From assembly GCF_007097245.1 (NCBI RefSeq), contig NZ_VJZT01000001.1, positions 248,001 to 312,000 on the forward strand: a stretch of DNA of 64,000 nt, written 5' to 3'. This document shows positions 16,723 through 24,590 of this stretch, one piece after another. The notes below the pieces were generated by a model. It was given only the letters and a program-made list of their open reading frames with translations, made no database searches and was not told where the DNA came from. The DNA comes from Flavobacterium restrictum. GTDB lineage: Bacteria > Bacteroidota > Bacteroidia > Flavobacteriales > Flavobacteriaceae. Position 1 is the first letter of the stretch; each line of letters opens with the position of its first letter. A program made the position numbers and the translations under genes.

Positions 16723-16797
16723 TGGGCGATGAGGGGTTCGAACCCCCGACCCCCTCGGTGTAAACGAGGTGCTCTGAACCAGCTGAGCTAATCGCCC
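16723..16797 (-). tRNA. tRNA-Val (anticodon TAC)
   Basis: Reverse-strand cloverleaf. The acceptor arms are GGGCGAT and ATCGCCC with discriminator A. The D arm contains AGCTCAGCTGGT, the anticodon stem is CCTCG/CGAGG with loop TTTACAC, so the anticodon is TAC for valine GTA codons. The T arm contains GGTTCGAACCC. CCA is not encoded, so it must be added afterwards. The gene stands alone with its own promoter and terminator. Confidence 0.95.
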
Positions 16798-16809
16798 TAA
16801 TTGTGAGTG

Positions 16810-16839
16810 CAAATATACATTTAGAAATTGTATTTACAA
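16810..16839 (-). promoter_or_regulatory. Promoter of tRNA-Val
   Basis: On the minus strand TTG (16837-16839), a 19-base spacer and TATATTTG (16810-16817) match the Bacteroidota promoter exactly. The expected start point is a few bases before the tRNA 5' end at 16797. Confidence 0.8.
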
Positions 16840-16932
16840 GGAAATTTGGAAAAAATAAATAAAAAAAGTCCATCTTTTTGCTTATCAATTCTTTTTCAGT
16901 CGTTTAAATCAAGAATCAATTGGCGTTATTTT

Positions 16933-16963
16933 TTTGTTATCAATTGCTATAGTAGTACATTTG
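16933..16963 (+). promoter_or_regulatory. Promoter of the ABC exporter gene
   Basis: TTTG (16933-16936), a 19-base spacer and TACATTTG (16956-16963) fit the Bacteroidota consensus. It lies 18 bases before the ATG at 16982 and would be inside the gene if the upstream start at 16934 were used, which argues for 16982. Confidence 0.8.
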
Positions 16964-16981
16964 GAACATAAAATAATTATA

Positions 16982-18769
16982 ATGGCACGGTTCAAAGAAA
17001 ACGATTTACCAAAATCAAAAATTACAGCAAGTTCTCTCAATAAAGCAAAAATAATTTTTAAATATGCTGGAAACAACCGCTGGAAATTTTACGTTGGTTT
17101 AGTGTTTTTACTGCTCACTAGCGTTACTGCTTTGGCGTTTCCTAAATTTATGGGAATGCTTGTAGATTGTGTGAATAAAAAAGACAGTGCCCTAGCCAAT
17201 CAAATTGCGCTTGGCCTAGGATTGGTTTTAATTTTGCAATCCGTATTCTCCTTTTTTAGGTTGTCCTTATTTGTAAATTTTACCGAAAATACGCTCGCCA
17301 ATGTTCGTATGGCATTGTATACCAATTTAGTAAAATTACCCATGTCGTTTTTTTCTCAAAAACGGGTTGGAGAATTAAATAGCCGTATTAGCAACGATAT
17401 TGGACAAATTCAAGATACTTTAACAACAACAATTGCCGAATTTTTGCGTCAGTTTATTTTAATCATTGGGAGTTTTGCCATGCTGGCGAGCATCAATATC
17501 AAACTTACAATTATGATGGTTTCGGTGGTGCCTTTGGTGGGAGTTGCTGCCGTTATTTTTGGTCGTTTTATTCGGAAATATTCCAAAAAAGTACAAGATC
17601 AAGTTGCCGAAAGCCAAGTGGTTGTTGAAGAAACAATGCAAGGAATAAGTATTGTAAAAGCGTTTGCCAATGAATGGTACGAAATAGAACGTTATAAAGA
17701 CAAAATAAAAGAAGTCGTAAAAATTGCCATCAAAGGCGGACAATTTCGTGGCTATTTTGCCTCGTTTATCATTGTTTGCTTGTTCGGAACCATTGTGGCT
17801 GTGGTTTGGTATGGCGTGCAGTTGAGTATTGCGGGCGAAATTACCGTGGGGCAATTGTTCACTTTTATACTCTATTCAAGCTATGTAGGAGCTTCGTCTG
17901 GGGGAATTGCCGAGTTGTACGCCCAAATGCAAAAAGCAATTGGAGCTACTGAACGTGTATTTGAACTATTAGAAGAAACCCCCGAAAAAATAAATTCCGT
18001 ACAAAACCCAGCTTCCAATCACAAAATAAAAGGGGAAGTAACTTTTCAAAACGTAGCGTTTAGTTATCCGTCAAGAAAGGAAATTCAAGTTTTGAAAGAC
18101 GTTAGTTTTAAGGCTGAATTTGGTCAAAAAATTGCCATTGTTGGTCCAAGCGGTACTGGAAAATCGACTATTGCCTCACTCCTACTTCGCTTTTATGATA
18201 TCGAGAGTGGTTCCATTTTAGTCGATGGAAAAAATATTTATGAATACGATTTAGAAAATCTTCGTGGCAATATGAGCATCGTTCCTCAAGATGTGATTCT
18301 TTTTGGAGGCACTATCAAAGAAAATATCGCTTACGGAAAACCTAATGCAACCAATGACGAAATTCTTTTGGCTGCCAAACAAGCAAATGCTTTAAATTTT
18401 ATAGAAAGCTTTCCCGAAAAAATGGAAACTATCGTGGGCGAAAGAGGTATAAAATTATCAGGTGGTCAGCGACAACGCATAGCTATTGCTAGAGCATTGC
18501 TCAAGAATCCAAGTATTTTGATACTCGACGAAGCGACTTCATCATTGGATAGTGAAAGCGAAAAATTAGTGCAAGAAGCATTAGAAATTTTGATGCAAGG
18601 AAGAACGAGTATCATAATTGCCCACCGTCTTTCGACCATACGAAGTGCCGATCAAATTTTGGTACTTGATAACGGTAAAATTACCGAGCAAGGCACACAT
18701 CAGGAGCTAATTGGGCTGGAAAACGGACTGTATAAAAACTTAAGCAATTTACAATTTAGTAATTCGTAG
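16982..18769 (+). CDS. ABC exporter, ABCB/MsbA-type half transporter
   Basis: A 595-residue fused membrane and ATPase half transporter. Six transmembrane segments fill about residues 35-310. The ATPase domain has Walker A GPSGTGKS (about 388), the signature LSGGQRQ (about 491), Walker B ILILDEATSSLD (about 512) and the switch His in IIIAHRLST. Such proteins work as homodimers in the inner membrane and export lipids, drugs or peptides. No neighbour tells which. The start at 16982 is supported by the promoter directly upstream. Confidence 0.9.
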   Translation: MARFKENDLPKSKITASSLNKAKIIFKYAGNNRWKFYVGLVFLLLTSVTALAFPKFMGMLVDCVNKKDSALANQIALGLGLVLILQSVFSFFRLSLFVNFTENTLANVRMALYTNLVKLPMSFFSQKRVGELNSRISNDIGQIQDTLTTTIAEFLRQFILIIGSFAMLASINIKLTIMMVSVVPLVGVAAVIFGRFIRKYSKKVQDQVAESQVVVEETMQGISIVKAFANEWYEIERYKDKIKEVVKIAIKGGQFRGYFASFIIVCLFGTIVAVVWYGVQLSIAGEITVGQLFTFILYSSYVGASSGGIAELYAQMQKAIGATERVFELLEETPEKINSVQNPASNHKIKGEVTFQNVAFSYPSRKEIQVLKDVSFKAEFGQKIAIVGPSGTGKSTIASLLLRFYDIESGSILVDGKNIYEYDLENLRGNMSIVPQDVILFGGTIKENIAYGKPNATNDEILLAAKQANALNFIESFPEKMETIVGERGIKLSGGQRQRIAIARALLKNPSILILDEATSSLDSESEKLVQEALEILMQGRTSIIIAHRLSTIRSADQILVLDNGKITEQGTHQELIGLENGLYKNLSNLQFSNS

Positions 18770-18869
18770 GTAGTAAAACATTTTATTTTACCCCTCAAAA
18801 ACCATTTGAAAATTCATTTTTTTAGAGATTACGTGATTCGTTTTCTTTTTTTATTATACCTTATATCCT

Positions 18870-19322
18870 ATGCTAAAAACCGTCAACATACTTAACAAAA
18901 GAGCTCGTTTTGATTATGAAATAATCGAAACTTTTACTGCGGGAATCGTTTTGGCAGGTACCGAAATAAAATCCATTCGTTTAGGAAAAGCCAACATTAC
19001 CGAAAGTTTTTGCGAATTTTCTGATATGGAACTTTTTGCCATCAACACCTATATTGAGGAATATTCGTTTGGGAATCAATTCAATCACAAAGCACGAAGC
19101 GAGCGCAAATTACTTTTGAATAAAAAAGAATTAAAAAATTTAGCCAAAAGTGTTCAAGCCAAAGGACTTACAATAATTCCATTAAAGTTATTTACGAACG
19201 AAAAAGGGATGGCGAAACTGCAAATTGGTCTTTGCAAAGGAAAGAAAACCTATGACAAAAGAGAATCGCTCAAAGAACAAGACACAAAACGAGATTTAGA
19301 CCGAATCAAAAAATCTTTTTAA
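18870..19322 (+). CDS. smpB: SsrA-binding protein SmpB
   Basis: A 150-residue protein with the SmpB pattern throughout: NKRARFDYEI near the start, GIVLAGTEIKSIRLGKANI (about 25-43), and the basic C-terminal tail YDKRESLKEQDTKRD. SmpB binds tmRNA and brings it to stalled ribosomes for trans-translation. Length is normal. It is 100 bases after the ABC exporter, with no clear promoter. Confidence 0.96.
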   Translation: MLKTVNILNKRARFDYEIIETFTAGIVLAGTEIKSIRLGKANITESFCEFSDMELFAINTYIEEYSFGNQFNHKARSERKLLLNKKELKNLAKSVQAKGLTIIPLKLFTNEKGMAKLQIGLCKGKKTYDKRESLKEQDTKRDLDRIKKSF

Positions 19323-19393
19323 AGATAATATTGGATACAATTTATCCCAAAATTATCCTTATTTTTACTACTCTAAATCAAATATGTTAAATT

Positions 19394-20032
19394 ATGAAAA
19401 AGTTTTTAGTTATTGTATCTTGCATTTTTATGGCAAGTTGTGGAAGTAATACAGCAATTGTTAATAGCTGGAGAGACCCAGATACCACTATTGCAAATCA
19501 AGAATTCAAAAAAGTATTAGTAGTAGCACTTGTAAAAGACGAAGCGACTCGTAGAACTACCGAGAATAGAATTGCCTCCAGTAATCCTATCTTTCACTCT
19601 TCGTATTCTTTTTTGAATGGTACAAATTTGGATCTTACCAAAGAACAAAAAATAAAAATACTCAACGACGAGAACTTTGACGGCGTTGTAACCATGCGAT
19701 TGGTAAGCACCGAAAAAGAAACGAGTTATGTACCAGGCACTAATACCTCTTTGTATTATGGCGGTATGGGAGGCATGTATTCCGGAATGTATGGTTACGG
19801 ATTTGGTAATTGGTACGGCATGTATTCGTCTAATTTTTATAATTCAGGCTATTACCAAGAAACAACCTATTATTTAGTAGAAACTAATATTTTCTCTTTG
19901 AAAGAAAATAAATTAATTTGGACAGGAACTACAAAATCTTCTAATATAACGGATATTGGTACAACGGTTGATGCCATTATGCAAGCAGTAGTTGGTGAAA
20001 TGAAAAAAGACGGTTCGTTACCAAAAAAATAA
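19394..20032 (+). CDS. Lipoprotein with Gly/Tyr/Met-rich segment
   Basis: A 212-residue lipoprotein, lipobox MASC (Cys16). The first part (NSWRDPD, about 24-30) resembles DUF4136-like lipoproteins. Residues about 120-160 form a low-complexity stretch rich in Gly, Tyr and Met (YYGGMGGMYSGMYG and similar), after which a normal domain resumes (WTGTTKSSNITDI). The function is unknown. A membrane-proximal spacer or an aggregation-prone loop are guesses only. Confidence 0.75.
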   Translation: MKKFLVIVSCIFMASCGSNTAIVNSWRDPDTTIANQEFKKVLVVALVKDEATRRTTENRIASSNPIFHSSYSFLNGTNLDLTKEQKIKILNDENFDGVVTMRLVSTEKETSYVPGTNTSLYYGGMGGMYSGMYGYGFGNWYGMYSSNFYNSGYYQETTYYLVETNIFSLKENKLIWTGTTKSSNITDIGTTVDAIMQAVVGEMKKDGSLPKK

Positions 20033-20046
20033 ATGTACAAACAGCA

Positions 20047-20086
20047 GCAAAAAAAATAATACTTTGACTAGTATTATTTTTTTTGC
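20047..20086. terminator. Bidirectional terminator between the lipoprotein gene and pcm
   Basis: A perfect 17-bp inverted repeat, arms 20047-20063 and 20070-20086, with loop TTGACT. It carries A8/T8 tracts within the arms, so it works in both directions between convergent genes. Confidence 0.88.
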
Positions 20087-20104
20087 TTTTTACTGAAATT
20101 CCAC

Positions 20105-20746
20105 TTAATTTTTATCCTCCAAAAGTGGTACAAATCGGAACTCACCAAACTCATGTTTCTCGAATTGGGTTTCGTTTTTACGAATCAATAAAGTCATAAT
20201 TTGAACATCCTCACCTAACGGAATTACAAGCCTACCTCCTATTTTTAGTTGTGCCATCAATGGTTTTGGAATCATTGGCGCACCCGCAGTTACAATAATA
20301 CTGTCAAATGGGGCATGAAGTGGCAATCCCTTATAGCCATCTCCAAAAGATAAATGCTTGGGACGAATACCCAATTTTGGGAACAAATTCGATGTTTGCT
20401 TAAACAACTCATTTTGCCGCTCTACACTATAGACTTTTGCACCCATGGTACACAAAACTGCAGTTTGATAGCCCGAACCCGTGCCTATCTCTAAAACTTT
20501 GTGCTCTTTTTTCAATTCTAATAATTGAGACTGAAAAGCCACAGTATACGGTTGCGAAATTGTTTGCCCCGCACCTATTGGAAACGCTTTGTCCTGATAC
20601 GCATAATCCTCAAAACTGGAATTCAAAAATAAATGTCGGGGGATTTTTTTAATCGCGTCCAACACGTTCCCATCCGTAATTCCTTTTTGTTGCAAAAGGC
20701 TTACTAATTGATTCCGAAGTCCTTGATGTTTGGCAGTATCTTTCAA
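20105..20746 (-). CDS. pcm: Protein-L-isoaspartate O-methyltransferase
   Basis: A 213-residue SAM-dependent methyltransferase that starts repair of isoaspartyl residues in aged proteins. Family landmarks are IPRHLFLN (about 35-42), GAGQTISQPYTVA (about 58-70), VLEIGTGSGYQTAVL (SAM loop, about 84-98) and DSIIVTAGAP (about 149-158). No ATG is available at the N-terminus. The natural start is TTG at 20746, giving MKDTAKHQGLRNQLV. Confidence 0.93.
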   Translation of the reverse strand: MKDTAKHQGLRNQLVSLLQQKGITDGNVLDAIKKIPRHLFLNSSFEDYAYQDKAFPIGAGQTISQPYTVAFQSQLLELKKEHKVLEIGTGSGYQTAVLCTMGAKVYSVERQNELFKQTSNLFPKLGIRPKHLSFGDGYKGLPLHAPFDSIIVTAGAPMIPKPLMAQLKIGGRLVIPLGEDVQIMTLLIRKNETQFEKHEFGEFRFVPLLEDKN

Positions 20747-20866
20747 AATAGAGTTGATTTATTTTGGTAAAAATAGAAAAGAATTTCTAATAAAAATATT
20801 GCTTTTATAGTTTAAATTTATGGAAATAATTGTGCTGTATCTGTAATAAATTAATCAATAAATTGC

Positions 20867-20874
20867 TATTTTTG
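20867..20874 (+). promoter_or_regulatory. Probable -7 element of the Gfo/Idh/MocA-Hbd-yggS operon
   Basis: TATTTTTG matches TAnnTTTG exactly, 16 bases before the ATG at 20891. A good TTG box at the right distance is missing. Confidence 0.5.
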
Positions 20875-20890
20875 TAGAAATAACATTATT

Positions 20891-21856
20891 ATGCTGAAAA
20901 TTGGAGTATTAGGTGCTGGTCATCTGGGAAAAATACATTTGCGCTTATTGCAACAATCTGAAAAATATGAATTGGTTGGTTTTTATGACGAAAATGTAGA
21001 AAATGGTCAAAAAATCGAAAAAGAATTTGGCTATAAACAATTTAAAACCATTGCCACTTTACTACACGCTGTTGATGTAATTGATATAGTGACTCCTACC
21101 TTATCCCATTTTAAATGTGCCAAAGTTGCCATTAAATCCGGTAAGCACGTTTTTATAGAAAAACCAATCTCCAATACGGTCGAGGAAGCAATAGAGATCA
21201 TTGCGTTGGCCAAGGAATACAACGTAAAAGGACAAGTAGGACATGTAGAACGGTTCAATCCTGCCTTTATCTCCACCAAGAATATGATCGAAAATCCCAT
21301 GTTCATCGAAGCCCATCGCTTGGCAGAGTTCAATCCTCGTGGTACGGATGTTCCAGTGGTGCTCGACTTGATGATTCACGATATTGATGCCATTTTGAGT
21401 GTGGTAAATTCCAAAGTAAAACACATCAATGCTAGTGGCGTTTCCGTAATTAGTGATACGCCTGATATTGCCAATGCCCGAATTGAATTCGAAAATGGTT
21501 GTGTTGCTAATTTAACAGCCAGCCGAATTTCGATGAAAAACATGCGTAAATCCCGTTTTTTCCAAAAAGACGCCTACATCTCGGTTGATTTTCTCGAAAA
21601 AAGATGCGAAGTAGTCAAAATGAAAGATGCTCCCGAAGTACCTGGCGATTTTGATATGATTTTACAAAATGCCGAAGGCGTAAAAAAACAAATCTATTTC
21701 TCGAATCCAAATGTGGAACAAAACAACGCCATTCTGGACGAATTAGAATCTTTTGCCCACGCTATTACTACTAATACGACACCTGTTGTAACTTTAGAAC
21801 AAGCTACAGCTGCGCTAAAAGTGGCGTATCAAATTATTGATTGTTTTAAGAAGTAA
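20891..21856 (+). CDS. Gfo/Idh/MocA-family oxidoreductase
   Basis: A 321-residue cytoplasmic NAD(P)-dependent oxidoreductase. The Rossmann motif GVLGAGHLGKIHLR is at about residues 5-18, FIEKPIS (about 93-99) holds the catalytic Lys, and VLDLMIHDIDAIL (about 157-169) the active-site Asp and His. It is shorter than the two copies in the 3-keto-glycoside cluster and has no signal. It heads a tightly packed run with a membrane protein, a 3-hydroxyacyl-CoA dehydrogenase and yggS, which does not reveal its substrate. Confidence 0.85.
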   Translation: MLKIGVLGAGHLGKIHLRLLQQSEKYELVGFYDENVENGQKIEKEFGYKQFKTIATLLHAVDVIDIVTPTLSHFKCAKVAIKSGKHVFIEKPISNTVEEAIEIIALAKEYNVKGQVGHVERFNPAFISTKNMIENPMFIEAHRLAEFNPRGTDVPVVLDLMIHDIDAILSVVNSKVKHINASGVSVISDTPDIANARIEFENGCVANLTASRISMKNMRKSRFFQKDAYISVDFLEKRCEVVKMKDAPEVPGDFDMILQNAEGVKKQIYFSNPNVEQNNAILDELESFAHAITTNTTPVVTLEQATAALKVAYQIIDCFKK

Positions 21857-21859
21857 TTA

Positions 21860-22456
21860 ATGGAAAACAAATTAGAAATTAAGTATCGAAATCAAAGACA
21901 AACTTTTGAAATACTAGACAATGAAATAAATGTAGATTTAAATACTTCAAAACATAAATTAAAATACAATATTCCGTTGGAGGATATAAAAAATACTCAA
22001 TTTATTTCGAAAAGTAAACAAGATGGTTTTGCTTTAGTGACTTATTTATCAATTCTTTTAAATCTTATTTTTGTAATCTATATTACATCTGAATCTGTAA
22101 AGTTCACTAAAAATTCACTTTTAAGTATATTTTTTTCAAGTTCGTTTGCTATTGTTTTGGTATTAAGAACATTATTTGAAGATTTTAATGAAAAACACAT
22201 AGATTCCTCTAAACTTTTTTACTTTATTTATACTAAAAAGAATGCACCTGAAGTTGATAAATTCATCGAATTGGTTTACAAAAAACAAGTCGAATTTTTT
22301 AGAAAAAAATATTTTTTGATAGACCCAGTTTTACCTTATACTATTCAATATGAAAGATATATATGGCTTTATAGCAATAAATACATCAATGAAAATGAAT
22401 ATGAAGTTATCAAAGAAGATTTAGATAAATACTTCAATTTTAATCCAATCATATAA
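21860..22456 (+). CDS. Hypothetical membrane protein
   Basis: A 198-residue protein I do not recognise. It has a soluble N-terminal part with short beta-like segments (about 1-55), two hydrophobic segments near 62-80 and 90-108, and a C-terminal charged region rich in Tyr and Lys. It is separated by only 3 bases from the gene before and 1 base from the gene after, so it must be co-transcribed. Its base composition is more AT-rich than its neighbours, which hints at later insertion into this operon. Confidence 0.7.
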   Translation: MENKLEIKYRNQRQTFEILDNEINVDLNTSKHKLKYNIPLEDIKNTQFISKSKQDGFALVTYLSILLNLIFVIYITSESVKFTKNSLLSIFFSSSFAIVLVLRTLFEDFNEKHIDSSKLFYFIYTKKNAPEVDKFIELVYKKQVEFFRKKYFLIDPVLPYTIQYERYIWLYSNKYINENEYEVIKEDLDKYFNFNPII

Positions 22457-22457
22457 A

Positions 22458-23345
22458 ATGAAAACAATAGCCGTAATCGGAGCAGGAACTATGGGAAACG
22501 GAATTGCGCATGCATTTGCTCAAAGCGGATTTACTGTAAAGTTAATTGATATTTCCGAAAAATCGCTAGATAAAGGCATGCAAACCATTGCCAACAACCT
22601 AGACCGAATGGTAGCAAAAGGCACTATCACTCAACAGGATGTGATTAGAACAATTACTAATATTATCACCTATACGGATATTAATGATGGCGTTGTTGGC
22701 GTAGATTTAGTCATTGAAGCCGCCACCGAAAACGTTGATTTAAAACTGAATATCTTCAAACAATTAAATGAGGCTTGTTCGCACAATACGATTTTGGCAA
22801 CTAATACCTCCTCTATTTCGATTACACAAATTGCGACTGTTGTGGCGCATCCAGAGCGCGTGATTGGCATGCACTTCATGAATCCGGTGCCCGTTATGAA
22901 ATTGGTAGAAATCATTCGAGGTTACAATACGAGCGATGAAGTGACGAAAACCATCATGGATTTATCCGAAAAACTGGGTAAAAATCCTGTTGAAGTCAAC
23001 GATTATCCTGGGTTTGTAGCCAACAGAATTTTAATGCCCATGATCAACGAAGCCATAGAAACGGTATACAACAAAGTGGCAGGCGTTTATGAAATTGATA
23101 CCGTGATGAAACTCGGAATGGGTCACCCTATGGGACCATTGCAATTAGCCGATTTTATTGGATTGGATGTGTGTTTGGCAATTCTTAACGTAATGTACGA
23201 CGGTTTCAAAAACCCAAAATACGCACCTTGTCCGTTATTAGTCAATATGGTTCGTGCTGGAAAACTGGGCGTGAAATCTGGTGAAGGTTTTTATGATTAC
23301 AGCGAAAGTAAAAAAGCGGATAAAATTTCGAAACAATTTAATTAA
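22458..23345 (+). CDS. 3-hydroxybutyryl-CoA (3-hydroxyacyl-CoA) dehydrogenase
   Basis: A 295-residue NAD-dependent dehydrogenase. The N-terminal motif is IGAGTMGNGIAHAFAQSG (about 6-23). HFMNPVPVMKLVEI (about 138-151) has the catalytic His, and NDYPGFVANRILMPMINEA (about 178-196) the following family signature. It catalyses acetoacetyl-CoA/3-hydroxybutyryl-CoA interconversion in fatty-acid or butanoate metabolism. Length and motifs are normal for Hbd/PaaH-type single-domain enzymes. Confidence 0.92.
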   Translation: MKTIAVIGAGTMGNGIAHAFAQSGFTVKLIDISEKSLDKGMQTIANNLDRMVAKGTITQQDVIRTITNIITYTDINDGVVGVDLVIEAATENVDLKLNIFKQLNEACSHNTILATNTSSISITQIATVVAHPERVIGMHFMNPVPVMKLVEIIRGYNTSDEVTKTIMDLSEKLGKNPVEVNDYPGFVANRILMPMINEAIETVYNKVAGVYEIDTVMKLGMGHPMGPLQLADFIGLDVCLAILNVMYDGFKNPKYAPCPLLVNMVRAGKLGVKSGEGFYDYSESKKADKISKQFN

Positions 23346-23346
23346 T

Positions 23347-24015
23347 ATGTCAATTACAAAAAACCTCCTCCAAATAAAATCCACTTTACTATCAACCGTA
23401 ACGCTTGTTGCTGTTTCTAAAACCAAACCCATTCCGGATTTGATGGAAGCCTACGATGCGGGTCAACGCATTTTTGGCGAAAACAAAATCCAGGAAATGG
23501 CCGAGAAATGGGAAGCGATGCCAAAAGATATTGAATGGCACATGATTGGTCACGTTCAAACCAATAAAGTGAAATTTATGGCGCCCTTTGTGAACTTAAT
23601 TCATGGCGTTGACAGCTTGAAATTGCTAGAAGAAATCAACAAACAAGCCAAAAAAAACAATAGAATTATCGATTGTTTGCTTCAAATATACATTGCAGAA
23701 GAAGAAACTAAATTTGGTTTAGACGAACAAGAATTAAACGAGATTCTTACTTCCACCACATTTCAGGAAATGAAAAACATTCGAATTGTTGGATTAATGG
23801 GAATGGCGACTTTTACTGATAATCAATCGCAAATCAAGAAAGAATTTACCCATTTAAAATCGATTTTTGATAAATTATTACACAGTACAGACGCGATTAA
23901 TCGCGTCTCTACGTGGCAAACTATTTCTATGGGAATGTCCGGCGATTATCAACTCGCAATTGAATGTGGTAGCACGATGGTTCGGATTGGAAGTAGTATC
24001 TTTGGGGGACGATAA
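23347..24015 (+). CDS. yggS: YggS-family PLP-binding protein with an inserted palindrome
   Basis: A 222-residue PLP homeostasis protein (YggS/PROSC). The PLP lysine is in VAVSKTKP (about 18-25). GENKIQEM, HMIGHVQTNK and the C-terminal SMGMSGDYQLAIECGST are family hallmarks, the last binding phosphate. The earlier in-frame ATG at 23281 overlaps the dehydrogenase gene and was rejected in favour of 23347, one base after its stop. Just before SMGMSGDY, about ten residues (STDAINRVST) are encoded by a 28-bp palindrome at 23885-23912. I would expect the family to go almost directly from a helix to that motif. Confidence 0.92.
   Translation: MSITKNLLQIKSTLLSTVTLVAVSKTKPIPDLMEAYDAGQRIFGENKIQEMAEKWEAMPKDIEWHMIGHVQTNKVKFMAPFVNLIHGVDSLKLLEEINKQAKKNNRIIDCLLQIYIAEEETKFGLDEQELNEILTSTTFQEMKNIRIVGLMGMATFTDNQSQIKKEFTHLKSIFDKLLHSTDAINRVSTWQTISMGMSGDYQLAIECGSTMVRIGSSIFGGR
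23885..23912. repeat. 28-bp palindromic element inserted in yggS
   Basis: A perfect 20-bp palindrome, AGACGCGATT/AATCGCGTCT, is flanked by GTAC and CTAC, so the whole 28 bp is symmetric except for one pair. It is GC-rich and contains two CGCG sites, unlike the surrounding coding sequence, and it keeps the reading frame. Confidence 0.8.
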
Positions 24016-24019
24016 AATG

Positions 24020-24055
24020 CAATGGCAATTTCAATGACAATTTCAATGACAATTT
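24020..24055. repeat. Three tandem 12-bp units before the four-helix-bundle gene
   Basis: Units CAATGGCAATTT, CAATGACAATTT and CAATGACAATTT lie end to end between yggS and the next gene. The same CAATGGCAAT word and its inverse recur after that gene. Confidence 0.8.
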
Positions 24056-24071
24056 CAAAATAAAAAAAGAA

Positions 24072-24440
24072 ATGGAAGTAAACGAACCTAATTTTGATAA
24101 AATCTACAATTTTGAAGATCGATTGGTTCGTTTTGCTGGAGAATGTATTTTCTTTGTTAGAAAATTGGACAAAACATTTGAACTTGAATATTATAAAAAT
24201 CAACTAATTCGTTCATCAGGAAGTTCCTCCCTTAATTACGGAGAGGCACAAGGAACGATAACAAGTAAAGATTTTATTTTCAAAGCTTCATTAACAGTAA
24301 AAGAATTGAAAGAATCCAGAAATTCATTAAAAGTTCTTGAATATATCAATGAAGGAGAACTAGAAAAAAGAAAATGGCTTTTGGCAGAGGTTGAGGAACT
24401 TATCGCTATAGCATCAAAAATGATTAATAATAAAAAATAG
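24072..24440 (+). CDS. Four-helix-bundle protein (S23/IVS-encoded family)
   Basis: A 122-residue, mostly helical protein of the four-helix-bundle family first described from intervening sequences of 23S rRNA genes. The order of FEDRLVRFAGECI, YYKNQLIRSSGSSSLNYGEAQG, DFIFKASLTVKELKESRNSL and WLLAEVEELIAIASKMI is typical. In Flavobacterium genomes such genes also occur free in intergenic DNA. The function is unknown. This one is bracketed by CAATGGCAAT-type repeats at 24020-24055 and 24447-24590, and sits between yggS and a nuclease gene, suggesting a mobile or repeat-associated unit. Confidence 0.85.
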   Translation: MEVNEPNFDKIYNFEDRLVRFAGECIFFVRKLDKTFELEYYKNQLIRSSGSSSLNYGEAQGTITSKDFIFKASLTVKELKESRNSLKVLEYINEGELEKRKWLLAEVEELIAIASKMINNKK

Positions 24441-24446
24441 TTCAAA

Positions 24447-24590
24447 ATCAATTTCAATGGCAATGAGTTTTCAATAGCAATGGCAATACCAATTTTCAAT
24501 TTTTAAGAATTGACATTGCCATTGATTTTTGATATTGACATTGTATAATTGCCATTGCCATTGATTTTTTGAAATTGATATTGAAAATGT
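24447..24590. repeat. CAATGGCAAT / ATTGCCATTG repeat block after the four-helix-bundle gene
   Basis: The first half carries CAATGGCAAT-type words on the plus strand. The second half carries ATTGCCATTG and ATTGACATTG words, that is, the inverse orientation, giving a long imperfect palindrome. It runs up to the ATG of the nuclease gene at 24587, so the extra six residues of an upstream start at 24569 would come from repeat sequence. Confidence 0.75.

Noticed and set aside
16601..16888. 95-residue minus-strand open frame
   Set aside because: It reads through the tRNA-Val gene, its terminator and AT-rich DNA; the translation contains the usual tRNA-derived peptide pattern.
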